Positions 54,668-62,137 of a stretch of 64,000 nt of DNA are shown here, in pieces. Numbering within the stretch: the first letter of the stretch is position 1; the number at the start of each line of letters is the position of its first letter. This DNA is from Flavobacteriaceae bacterium. GTDB lineage: Bacteria > Bacteroidota > Bacteroidia > Flavobacteriales > Flavobacteriaceae. The notes beneath the pieces are model-generated. The model did not search any database and had not been told where the DNA came from. It saw nothing but the letters and a program-made list of their open reading frames with translations. The translations under genes and the position numbers were made by a program. The DNA lies in the NCBI GenBank assembly GCA_002862645.1, contig PKDQ01000011.1:1-64000 (forward strand). Direction: 5' to 3'.

Positions 54668-56184
54668 AACATCGTTTTACGAAACAAGATTTAGCGCTCT
54701 TTGAAGATATTGGCATCTCACCGAATGATGTAGCAGTACAACTTGCCCTACTTGAAAAAGAAGCCAATGCTACCAACCTAGTTAGGCCAGCCACTGATGG
54801 AGACGGTATTCGAGTGTTAACCCAACAACAAATGCTTAACTATGCAAAGCTATTTGATCAAGAAAAGGCTTCGTTTTCAATGGTTCGCTTTATACCAGCG
54901 TCTGGATTAGCAACTCGCATGTTTAAATTCCTTCATTATTTCATAAAACGTTATGACGTTGAAAAGGAAACCTTACGTAGCTATCTCAACAGAAAAAAAA
55001 CATACAAACTTGCCATCTTTTTGGGGGGGCTTGAAAAATTCCCTTTTTATCAAAGCTTAAAAGCGCAAATAAAAGAACTTCAGAATGGTGCTTTTCAACA
55101 AGACTACAGGAACTTGTTCATTCAAAAAACGGTAACACTTTTAAGTAAATTACCCAAAGCACTTATTCCCTTTCATAATTACAGTGGAAATACGAGAACT
55201 GCAGCAGCTGAACAATTGTTTTTTTCAAAAGAATTCATGGTTTCGGAAGAGGCTATGAATATTCATTTTACGATACCGCCAAAATCAAATAAAGCATTTG
55301 AGGAGTCGCTTTCAGATAGTATTGAAGAAATAAGCAAATCCGAAGCGATTCAATCGCATGTGTCCTATTCCAATCAAAAAAGAAGTACAGACTCCATTGC
55401 TGTTAATATGGACAACAGTCTATATCGCAATCAACATGGAAACCTCTTTTTTAGGGCAGCAGGCCATGGGGCGCTAATTGACAACCTGAACGACTTAGAC
55501 GAGGCTGTTGTTTTTTTAAGCAATATTGACAATGTTGCTGTTGCATCTTTTCACAAAAAAGCAGGTTTTTATAAAAAGATATTGGCTGGTGTACTGCTAT
55601 CTACACTTAAGCAAATCTACAAGTTCAGTAAGGCACTGGAGCGTCGTGATTTTACAGATTTGAATACGATTAAAATATTCGTTCAAAACCATCTTAATGT
55701 AAACGTTCCAAAAAATGTTTCTGATGATGCATTGCAGGAATTCTTACAACATAAACTCAACCGACCATTGCGTGTGTGTGGTATGGTTAAAAATGAAGGC
55801 GAACCTGGCGGAGGTCCTTTTTGGGTTGAAAAATCAGGTCAGACTAGCCTTCAAATTGTCGAGAGCGCACAAGTCAATATGTCAAACCCTGATCAAAAAG
55901 ATGTTTTTAAGTCAGGGACGCACTTTAACCCAGTAGATATTGTGTGTGCTATCTATGGCCATAACGGCAACAAATACGATTTGAAAAATTTCGTGGACAA
56001 TGACAGTTACTTTGTGGTTGAAAAATCCTTGGGTGAGGCAGCTATTAAAGCCATAGAACGTCCTGGATTGTGGAACGGCGGTATGGCTGATTGGAACACT
56101 ATTTTTGTGGAGGTACCTGTCCGTACGTTTAACCCTGTAAAAACGGTAAATGATTTGTTGCGACCCATGCATCAATTGATTTAA
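54664..56184 (+). CDS. DUF4301 family protein
   Basis: 506 aa, a Bacteroidota-specific family of unknown function. Motifs visible: 'VRFIPASGLATRMFK' near residue 80, 'FHNYSGNTRTAAAEQL', 'FFRAAGHGALIDNLNDLD' and 'THFNPVDIVC'. The glycine-rich first motif and 'GHGALIDNLND' recall nucleotidyl-transferase-like folds, but I would not name an activity. It starts on the ATGA overlap with the kinase and ends just before the TPP riboswitch promoter. Confidence 0.8.
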   Translation: MKHRFTKQDLALFEDIGISPNDVAVQLALLEKEANATNLVRPATDGDGIRVLTQQQMLNYAKLFDQEKASFSMVRFIPASGLATRMFKFLHYFIKRYDVEKETLRSYLNRKKTYKLAIFLGGLEKFPFYQSLKAQIKELQNGAFQQDYRNLFIQKTVTLLSKLPKALIPFHNYSGNTRTAAAEQLFFSKEFMVSEEAMNIHFTIPPKSNKAFEESLSDSIEEISKSEAIQSHVSYSNQKRSTDSIAVNMDNSLYRNQHGNLFFRAAGHGALIDNLNDLDEAVVFLSNIDNVAVASFHKKAGFYKKILAGVLLSTLKQIYKFSKALERRDFTDLNTIKIFVQNHLNVNVPKNVSDDALQEFLQHKLNRPLRVCGMVKNEGEPGGGPFWVEKSGQTSLQIVESAQVNMSNPDQKDVFKSGTHFNPVDIVCAIYGHNGNKYDLKNFVDNDSYFVVEKSLGEAAIKAIERPGLWNGGMADWNTIFVEVPVRTFNPVKTVNDLLRPMHQLI

Positions 56185-56190
56185 TTGCCC

Positions 56191-56198
56191 TATATTTG
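56191..56198 (+). promoter_or_regulatory. -7 promoter box of the riboswitch-TonB receptor unit
   Basis: TATATTTG fits TAnnTTTG; transcription would start near 56203, at the first base of the riboswitch P1 stem. No TTG at the 20-nt spacing. Confidence 0.6.
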
Positions 56199-56201
56199 TA
56201 C

Positions 56202-56325
56202 TATCTCTAGGGGTGCTTAACGGCTGAGATTATACCCATTGAACCTGGGCAGGTAATGCTGCAAAGGAATATGTTTCACTTTAAAACCATCGTAAATAAT
56301 ACCCCTTTATTTGCTTCACGCAAAT
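56202..56325 (+). promoter_or_regulatory. TPP riboswitch (THI element) with a start-codon hairpin
   Basis: The aptamer covers 56202-56271. P1 TATCTCT (56202-56208) pairs with AGGAATA (56265-56271, one mismatch). The conserved GGGGTGC (56210-56216), CTGAGA (56224-56229), ACCC (56234-56237), GAACCTGG (56241-56248) and GGTAATGC (56252-56259) are all present, with a minimal P3. Downstream, ATTTGC (56309-56314) pairs with GCAAAT (56320-56325), which includes the first two bases of the ATG. There is no T-run, so control is probably at translation. ACCCCT (56301-56306) is also complementary to aptamer AGGGGT (56209-56214), giving a possible alternative pairing. Confidence 0.93.
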
Positions 56326-58531
56326 GAAATACATTATTACACTTATGTTTGGTTGCAGCCTGCTGGCGCAACAAACAAACACCACACAAGACACACTCAC
56401 CTTAAGTACTGTAACCCTATCAACGGTTACAGTTAGCGCCCTTCGGGCTAGTGAAGCCACGCCTATGGCGTTTACTAATATCTCTGCAAAGGAGCTGAAC
56501 AAACAAAACTTAGGAAAAGACCTTCCTTTTTTGATCCGCTTTTTACCCAGTGTAGTAACTACTAGCGACGCAGGTGCTGGAGTTGGATATACTGGTATTA
56601 GAGTTCGAGGTAGCGACGCTACCAGAGTTAACGTTACCATTAACGGTATTGCTTATAACGATGCCGAATCCCACGGAACCTTTTGGGTAAATCTTTCTGA
56701 TTTCGCCTCTTCTGTTTCCGACTTGCAACTCCAACGTGGCGTAGGTACATCCACCAATGGTGCTGCTGCTTTTGGCGCCAGTATTAATATCAACACCACC
56801 GAGCCATCAGAGGATGTGTATGCTTTGTTGTCTTCTAGCGCTGGTAGCTTTAATACCTTTAAGAACACAATTAAATTCTCAACGGGATTATCTGAAAGTG
56901 GCTTTGAGTTAAGCGGACGCCTATCGCGCATAACTTCCGATGGCTATATTGATCGCGCATTATCTAACCTTAAAGGCTATTTCTTACAAGGAACTTATAA
57001 CAGTGTCAATACTAAAATCAAAGCCTTGACCTTTGGCGGTCATGAGCGCACTTACCAAGCGTGGTATGGGATTGATCAGGATGTTTTGAAAGAGAACAGA
57101 ACGTATAACCCAGCTGGAGAACAGTATGACGAATCAGGCGTATTAGAAGGCTATTACAATGATCAAGTTGATAATTACAATCAAGATCACACCCAATTGT
57201 ATATCGAACAGCGTCTAAGCAACTCCAGTAGGTTGTCACTTGGGCTGAACTATACCCATGGCTATGGTTATTACCAAGAGTTTTACGATTTGTGGTATGA
57301 TCAAAACGTAAGTTTTGGAGGAGATACAGCTTACGACTATTTAAAATTACAGCCACGTATAATCAATGGACAAAGTATTACAGCCACTGAAAATGCAGTG
57401 CGCAAATGGTTAGACAACGATTTTTATGCAGCCAATCTGCAGTATCATTATAAAAAAGGCAAGCACAACATAAGCGCAGGTGCTTATTATAGTTCTTATG
57501 TAGGATTACACTTTGGCGCACTTATGTGGGCCAATAATGCTGATGTGAATCCAGGTCATCGTTTTTATGAAAATACAGGAAAGAAAAAAGACGGCAATAT
57601 TTTTTACAAGTGGGATGTATCCCTTGATGAAAAATGGCATTTATATGCCGATGCACAACTTCGTTGGATAGACTACAAGGTTAGTGGTGAAGTCTCAGGA
57701 CCTGAACGTTTTGCCGTAAACGACATCCATACGTTTTTTAACCCTAAAGCAGGCCTGTTGTACAAGCCCAATACCAACAACCAGTTTTATATCTCTTTTG
57801 CCAAGGCACATAAAGAGGCAAACCGCACTGATTTTGAAAATGGAAGCCCTGTTCCTGAGGTATTAGACGATTTAGAATTGGGATGGCGCTGGAAAACAGA
57901 CGATGCCTTTTTAAACACAAATATTTATTTTATGAGTTACAAGAACCAGTTGGTCCTTACGGGAGCCATTGACCAAGTGGGCGCATCTATACGTGCCAAT
58001 TCTGGAGACAGCTACCGACGCGGCATTGAGCTAGAGGGCGGATGGCATATTACCTCCAATTTAAATTGGCAAGCCAATGTGACATGGAGTAAAAACAGAA
58101 ATAAGGACAAGTACTTTAAACGGGATGGCGTTTTACAGTCATTGGGGGATACGCATTTGGCATTTTCTCCTTCGATGGTTGCTTCACAGCAATTGACATA
58201 CACAGCAAACAATTGGTCTGTTTCGTTTGTGAGTAAGTATGTGGGAGAACAGTACATGGGAAATATAGATGCAGAACTCTCTAATTTGGAAAGTTATTTG
58301 ATAAATGACATTCAACTTCAGGCTCGGCTGCTACATAATGAAGGAGGACCTAGCCTAAATCTAAACGTGCATTTGCACAATATTTTTGATGAATTGATAA
58401 GCTCAAACGGGTATTTCTATACCTACGACGATGATTATTCTGTGCCAAATGTTGTGACTACTATTGAAGGGGTAGGGTATTATCCACAGGCAGGCCGCCA
58501 TTTTATGGCAGGACTTACATTACAGTTCTAA
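56324..58531 (+). CDS. TonB-dependent receptor under TPP riboswitch control (probable thiamine receptor)
   Basis: 735 aa with a short signal peptide ('MKYIITLMFGCSLLAQQ'), a TonB box region ('TVTVSALRASEATP'), a plug (about 45-165, 'VRVRGSDATRVNVTINGI'-like segment) and a barrel ending 'MAGLTLQF'. The riboswitch in its leader means expression falls when thiamine diphosphate is plentiful, so the ligand is most likely thiamine or a thiamine compound; receptors with this leader are known in Bacteroidota (Omr1). The ATG forms part of the leader hairpin. It overlaps the convergent lipoprotein gene by 4 nt. Confidence 0.92.
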   Translation: MKYIITLMFGCSLLAQQTNTTQDTLTLSTVTLSTVTVSALRASEATPMAFTNISAKELNKQNLGKDLPFLIRFLPSVVTTSDAGAGVGYTGIRVRGSDATRVNVTINGIAYNDAESHGTFWVNLSDFASSVSDLQLQRGVGTSTNGAAAFGASININTTEPSEDVYALLSSSAGSFNTFKNTIKFSTGLSESGFELSGRLSRITSDGYIDRALSNLKGYFLQGTYNSVNTKIKALTFGGHERTYQAWYGIDQDVLKENRTYNPAGEQYDESGVLEGYYNDQVDNYNQDHTQLYIEQRLSNSSRLSLGLNYTHGYGYYQEFYDLWYDQNVSFGGDTAYDYLKLQPRIINGQSITATENAVRKWLDNDFYAANLQYHYKKGKHNISAGAYYSSYVGLHFGALMWANNADVNPGHRFYENTGKKKDGNIFYKWDVSLDEKWHLYADAQLRWIDYKVSGEVSGPERFAVNDIHTFFNPKAGLLYKPNTNNQFYISFAKAHKEANRTDFENGSPVPEVLDDLELGWRWKTDDAFLNTNIYFMSYKNQLVLTGAIDQVGASIRANSGDSYRRGIELEGGWHITSNLNWQANVTWSKNRNKDKYFKRDGVLQSLGDTHLAFSPSMVASQQLTYTANNWSVSFVSKYVGEQYMGNIDAELSNLESYLINDIQLQARLLHNEGGPSLNLNVHLHNIFDELISSNGYFYTYDDDYSVPNVVTTIEGVGYYPQAGRHFMAGLTLQF

Positions 58532-58953
58532 TTGTATATGCGCACAGCAGCACCACTCTGCTGCACTTTATAAAATAGTAAGCTATAGGTAGCCCCTTCT
58601 GTAAGGGGTTGGCCTGTAGCCAAACTATACTGATAGTCTTCGCAGGCACAAGAAGCAGTTGGACTAACTAAATCATCAGTTTGTAAGGTAGAACAGCTTT
58701 TAAGTTCGTGATTGGGGCAGCTGGCTTCCCAAGCCATAATGGTATTCCCGTTTAAGTTATAAAGCAGTAGTCCTCTAATACCGCCATTAGGCCAATACAT
58801 GCTACCTCCCGCATAACTTAGATTGTTAAAAGCTGGTAATGCCAAATTGATATTTTGATCAAAACGTGTTTCGTACAAATACGGATTACGTTCTACAGCT
58901 GTTTTTGAGCAGCTGGAAAACACCAAAAAAGCAATAAGTACTAGGTGTTTCAT
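58528..58953 (-). CDS. Rieske-fold-like lipoprotein with altered cluster ligands
   Basis: 141 aa. A lipoprotein signal with lipobox 'VFSSC' (C15) is followed by a domain whose C-terminal half follows the Rieske pattern: 'CACEDYQYSLATGQPLTEGA' where Rieske proteins have CxCHG-x-x-F-x-L-x-TG-x-P. The usual C-x-H...C-x-x-H ligands are changed: C79-P-N-H82, C87, C102, C104 and Glu105 where the second His should be. The upstream ATG at 58968 adds five residues; 58953 gives a cleaner signal. The function is unknown. Convergent with the thiamine receptor gene. Confidence 0.75.
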   Translation of the reverse strand: MKHLVLIAFLVFSSCSKTAVERNPYLYETRFDQNINLALPAFNNLSYAGGSMYWPNGGIRGLLLYNLNGNTIMAWEASCPNHELKSCSTLQTDDLVSPTASCACEDYQYSLATGQPLTEGATYSLLFYKVQQSGAAVRIYN

Positions 58954-58983
58954 TCGAAGATTATTCAAAATTGAGGAAAATTG

Positions 58984-59019
58984 TATATTTGTCCAAATCC
59001 CTTACGAATAAAGGGATTT
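58984..59019 (+). promoter_or_regulatory. greA -7 box and 5' hairpin with T-run
   Basis: TATATTTG (58984-58991) is followed, right at the expected transcription start, by AAATCCCTT (58995-59003), loop of seven, AAGGGATTT (59011-59019) and a run of six T ending at 59022. The structure looks like an intrinsic terminator placed at the very 5' end of the greA transcript. The start codon is 15 nt further on. Confidence 0.6.
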
Positions 59020-59036
59020 TTTAACTTTACCCCAAA

Positions 59037-59510
59037 ATGAGTACAGTTTCATATTATACTGCCGAAGGGCTAAAAAAATTGCGAGAGGAGTTAAATCACC
59101 TCAAGGACGTAGAACGTCCTCGCGCTTCACAAGCAATTGGTGAGGCTCGAGACAAGGGTGACTTGAGTGAAAACGCCGAATATGATGCTGCAAAGGAGGC
59201 ACAGGGCATGTTGGAGATGAAAATTGCCAAGATGGAAGAAACGCTTGCTAACGCTCGTGTTATTGATGAGTCCCAGTTGGATGTATCTAAAGTATTGGTA
59301 CTTTCAAAAGTGCGCATAAAGAATCTTGCCAACAACATGGAGATGAACTATACCCTTGTTGCTGAAAGCGAAGCCGATCTTAATTCTGGCAAAATATCTG
59401 TAAGCTCTCCAATTGGTAGAGGTCTGTTGGGTAAAGAAGTGGGCGATATCGCAGAGGTCTCAGTACCTAACGGTAAAATCCAATTTGAGATTTTATTTAT
59501 AACCCGCTAA
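59037..59510 (+). CDS. greA: Transcription elongation factor GreA
   Basis: Stimulates transcript cleavage by backtracked RNA polymerase. The N-terminal coiled coil (about 1-75, 'LKKLREELNHLKDVERP') carries the acidic tip 'GDLSENAEYDAAKE', and the C-terminal FKBP-like domain follows. 157 aa. Shares a base with the HIT gene (TAATG). Confidence 0.96.
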   Translation: MSTVSYYTAEGLKKLREELNHLKDVERPRASQAIGEARDKGDLSENAEYDAAKEAQGMLEMKIAKMEETLANARVIDESQLDVSKVLVLSKVRIKNLANNMEMNYTLVAESEADLNSGKISVSSPIGRGLLGKEVGDIAEVSVPNGKIQFEILFITR

Positions 59511-59905
59511 TGCCGTCTTTATTCAGTCGTATAATTGATCGTGAACTTCCTGCCTACATAGTAGCTGAGGATGAACAACACATTGCCTTTTTAGACATTA
59601 ACCCAAATGCCTTGGGGCACACGCTTTGTGTGCCAAAAAAAGAGGTTGATAAGCTTTTCGATTTAAGCGCTACTGCGTACCAAGACCTGATGATGTTTAG
59701 CCGTGGTGTGGCTGCTGCACTCAAGCAAGTGGTTTCATGTAAACGCATAGGGCTAACGGTAATTGGCCTAGAAGTCCCCCATGTTCACGTGCATTTGATT
59801 CCTTTAAATGCTATGGAAGATGCCACATTTAAAAAGAAGGTTACACTTTCAAAAGAAGAGATGCAGAATTTAACCCAACAAATTAGCGCTGCTTTTAAGC
59901 AATAG
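59510..59905 (+). CDS. HIT-family nucleotide hydrolase/transferase
   Basis: 131 aa of the Hint branch of the HIT superfamily; catalytic HVHVHLIP triad near residue 87, and the usual 'FLDINPNALGHTLCVPKK'. Hydrolyses adenosine phosphoramidate-like nucleotides in characterised members. Coupled to greA by TAATG. Its end overlaps the convergent histidine kinase gene by 11 nt. Confidence 0.92.
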   Translation: MPSLFSRIIDRELPAYIVAEDEQHIAFLDINPNALGHTLCVPKKEVDKLFDLSATAYQDLMMFSRGVAAALKQVVSCKRIGLTVIGLEVPHVHVHLIPLNAMEDATFKKKVTLSKEEMQNLTQQISAAFKQ

Positions 59906-61055
59906 GTAATTGTATCTCAAAGCAAGTGCCTGATGTTGAACTGCTAATCAGCCTTAATTTTCCAACGTGGTATTGTGTTATAATACGTGTTGCTAGAGCA
60001 AGACCAAGACCCCACCCGCGTTTTTTTGTTGTTACGCCAGCTTCAAACACTTTACCCTGTAACTTCTTAGGAATGCCACTACCACTATCTCGAACGGATA
60101 TAAGCGCTGTCTTGTCCCACGACAATTCAATTGTTATTTCTCCTTTTCCACGTATGGCATCTATGCTGTTTTTAATAAGGTTTTCCAAGACCCAACTCAT
60201 AAGATCAGTATTGATGCTCACTTCTTTTTCTTCGCCAACCAATACCACCTCTAATAAGATATCTTTGGGCATTCGTATCTGCATATACTGTATAATGTCA
60301 TGAATAACAGCACTTATTTTTGTTTTATTCCTGTTTGGGAGTGATCCAATTTTGGAAAAGCGCGCACTGATGGTTTCCAAGCGTGTTACGTCGCTTTTTA
60401 TTTGGGTTAATATTTTTGGGTCTACATCTTCCTCTAAAATGGCTAGCCAGCCCAACAAAGACGATATGGGCGTTCCCAATTGGTGTGCAGTCTCTTTGGC
60501 CATACCGGTCCATAGCTTGTTCTCAACAGCTTGCCGATTGGTTTTATAGTAGGCATAAACCATGCCTCCTATAAATGCAACAATCAATAAAAAAGCAAAG
60601 GGATAATATTTCAATTGATAAATAAGGTTGGAACTCCCGTAATACATTCTTTGATACAAGCTGTCTTTGTATGTGATTTCTATAGGCGTATGCACTGCGC
60701 TAAATTCTTCTTTAAGTTTTTGCACATAGCCCAATGAGTCTTGGGTGAGTTTTCGTTGGTTGATATTGTTGGAAAACAACAACCTGTTTTGGTTGTCAAC
60801 AACAATCATAGGTATGCTATTTTCTGAAGTTAGTATCTGAAAAGTGAGGGGTTCAATAGGATCGTTAAGATCTTTGTTGGAAGCCAGTTTTTGTTGTGCT
60901 AAACCCCATAGCTCCATCTGTTGTTTTTCATCCTGCTCGATACGCTTTATCAACTTATAGGTATTCCAAAGTGTTATGCCCGCAAAGCCAAGAGCCATTA
61001 AAAATCCTGCTAATCGGATAAGTCTTGGATAAGCCGTTAATATATTAGCACTCAT
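59895..61055 (-). CDS. Sensor histidine kinase (orphan)
   Basis: 386 aa: a first membrane helix (about 13-31), a periplasmic sensor region (about 35-150), a second helix (about 152-170), then a HisKA-like dimerisation domain with the phosphorylated H191 in 'AKETAHQLGTPISSL' and an HATPase domain ('LENLIKNSIDAI', 'DSGSGIPKKL', 'GWGLGLALATRI'). No response regulator is adjacent. The ATG at 61055 is preferred over GTG 61061; a near-match to the -7 consensus (TATATTCG, 61068-61061) ends 5 nt before it. The signal is unknown. Confidence 0.9.
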   Translation of the reverse strand: MSANILTAYPRLIRLAGFLMALGFAGITLWNTYKLIKRIEQDEKQQMELWGLAQQKLASNKDLNDPIEPLTFQILTSENSIPMIVVDNQNRLLFSNNINQRKLTQDSLGYVQKLKEEFSAVHTPIEITYKDSLYQRMYYGSSNLIYQLKYYPFAFLLIVAFIGGMVYAYYKTNRQAVENKLWTGMAKETAHQLGTPISSLLGWLAILEEDVDPKILTQIKSDVTRLETISARFSKIGSLPNRNKTKISAVIHDIIQYMQIRMPKDILLEVVLVGEEKEVSINTDLMSWVLENLIKNSIDAIRGKGEITIELSWDKTALISVRDSGSGIPKKLQGKVFEAGVTTKKRGWGLGLALATRIITQYHVGKLRLISSSTSGTCFEIQLPIA

Positions 61056-61104
61056 GTGCACGAATATAGTGTAATTTCAACATTTAGATTAGCATCAAAT
61101 TGAG

Positions 61105-61112
61105 TAGATTTG
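61105..61112 (+). promoter_or_regulatory. -7 promoter box of the DUF3127-aat unit
   Basis: TAGATTTG fits TAnnTTTG, 22 nt before the DUF3127 start codon. No TTG at the 20-nt spacing. Confidence 0.45.
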
Positions 61113-61134
61113 TAACAACAATATTAACCGAAGC

Positions 61135-61497
61135 ATGGAAATTACTGGAAAAATCAAACAAATTGACGAGACAAAAGAATATGGATCTAATGGATTTCAA
61201 AAACGCGAACTGGTTATAACAACTGAAGAGCAATATCCACAGCATATTTTGATTGAATTTGTGCAAGATAAGTGTAGCATACTCAATGCATATAATGTAG
61301 GTCAGCGCATAAAAGTAGGTATTAATATTCGTGGCCGCGAGTGGCAAAGTCCACAGGGCGAAGTCAAATATTTTAATTCTATTCAAGGGTGGCGTATAGA
61401 TGCTATTGATGAGGTTCCGGCACCACCACCAGCTGCACCACCATTTGAAACCATGCCTGAAACAGATAACGAGACGCCAGACGATCTGCCTTTCTAA
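61135..61497 (+). CDS. DUF3127 protein with SSB-like acidic C-terminal tip
   Basis: 120 aa. Residues 1-90 match DUF3127 ('MEITGKIKQIDETKEYGSNG', 'GREWQSPQGEVKYFNSIQGW'), a small beta-rich domain with an OB-fold-like appearance. A Pro/Ala linker follows, and the protein ends TPDDLPF, nearly the same as the SDDDLPF tip of SSB in this window. This suggests a single-strand-binding role or recruitment of SSB partners; it is an inference. Followed 7 nt later by aat. Confidence 0.85.
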   Translation: MEITGKIKQIDETKEYGSNGFQKRELVITTEEQYPQHILIEFVQDKCSILNAYNVGQRIKVGINIRGREWQSPQGEVKYFNSIQGWRIDAIDEVPAPPPAAPPFETMPETDNETPDDLPF

Positions 61498-61504
61498 CTG
61501 GGAC

Positions 61505-62137
61505 ATGTACCATCTTTCTGAAGCGTTGCGTTTTCCTTCACCTCATTTGGCAACGGAAGAGGGGATAGTCGCTGTTGGTGGCGACTTACGCCCAGAACGT
61601 GTGTTATTGGCCTATCAAAAAGGTATTTTCCCTTGGTTTGAAAAGGATGATTTTTTGATTTGGTGGAGTCCTGACCCAAGAATGGTGCTCTTTCCTGACC
61701 AATTGAAAATTTCGAAAAGCATGCGCACGTTTATGCGCAAAAATACCTATGAAATTACTTTTGACAAGGCTTTTAATGAGGTCGTAAAGGCTTGTGCCCG
61801 TGTTAAGCGCTTTGGACAAACAGGTACGTGGATTACAACAGGACTTATGGAAGTTTATGAAACATTACACGAGCAAGGTCACGCACATTCTGTTGAAGTT
61901 TGGGACGGTCCAGAGCTTGTTGGCGGGCTCTATGGCATTGATATTGGACAGGTATTTTGTGGTGAAAGTATGTTTTCCAAATCCAGTAATTCTAGCAAGC
62001 TGGCCTTGATTTATCTCGTACGAGAGCTTAAAAAAAACAACTATAAGCTTATTGATTGTCAGGTGCCTACGGCACATTTGGCTAGTATGGGTGCGTCTCC
62101 TATTTCTCGAAAAGAATTCCTCAGATACTTAGATTAG
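61505..62137 (+). CDS. aat: Leucyl/phenylalanyl-tRNA--protein transferase
   Basis: Attaches Leu or Phe to proteins with N-terminal Arg or Lys, marking them for ClpAP by the N-degron route. Family motifs: 'VAVGGDLRPERVLLAYQKGIFPWF', 'WWSPDPRMVL', and 'GGLYGIDIGQVFCGESMFS'. 210 aa from the ATG at 61505; the longer frame upstream overlaps the DUF3127 gene and lacks homology. The last 17 nt overlap the end of the tag pseudogene on the other strand. Confidence 0.95.
   Translation: MYHLSEALRFPSPHLATEEGIVAVGGDLRPERVLLAYQKGIFPWFEKDDFLIWWSPDPRMVLFPDQLKISKSMRTFMRKNTYEITFDKAFNEVVKACARVKRFGQTGTWITTGLMEVYETLHEQGHAHSVEVWDGPELVGGLYGIDIGQVFCGESMFSKSSNSSKLALIYLVRELKKNNYKLIDCQVPTAHLASMGASPISRKEFLRYLD

Noticed and set aside
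54664-56184. Naming DUF4301 a nucleotidyltransferase.
   Set aside because: The glycine-rich and GHGALIDNLND motifs only recall such folds; no catalytic set can be confirmed from sequence alone.
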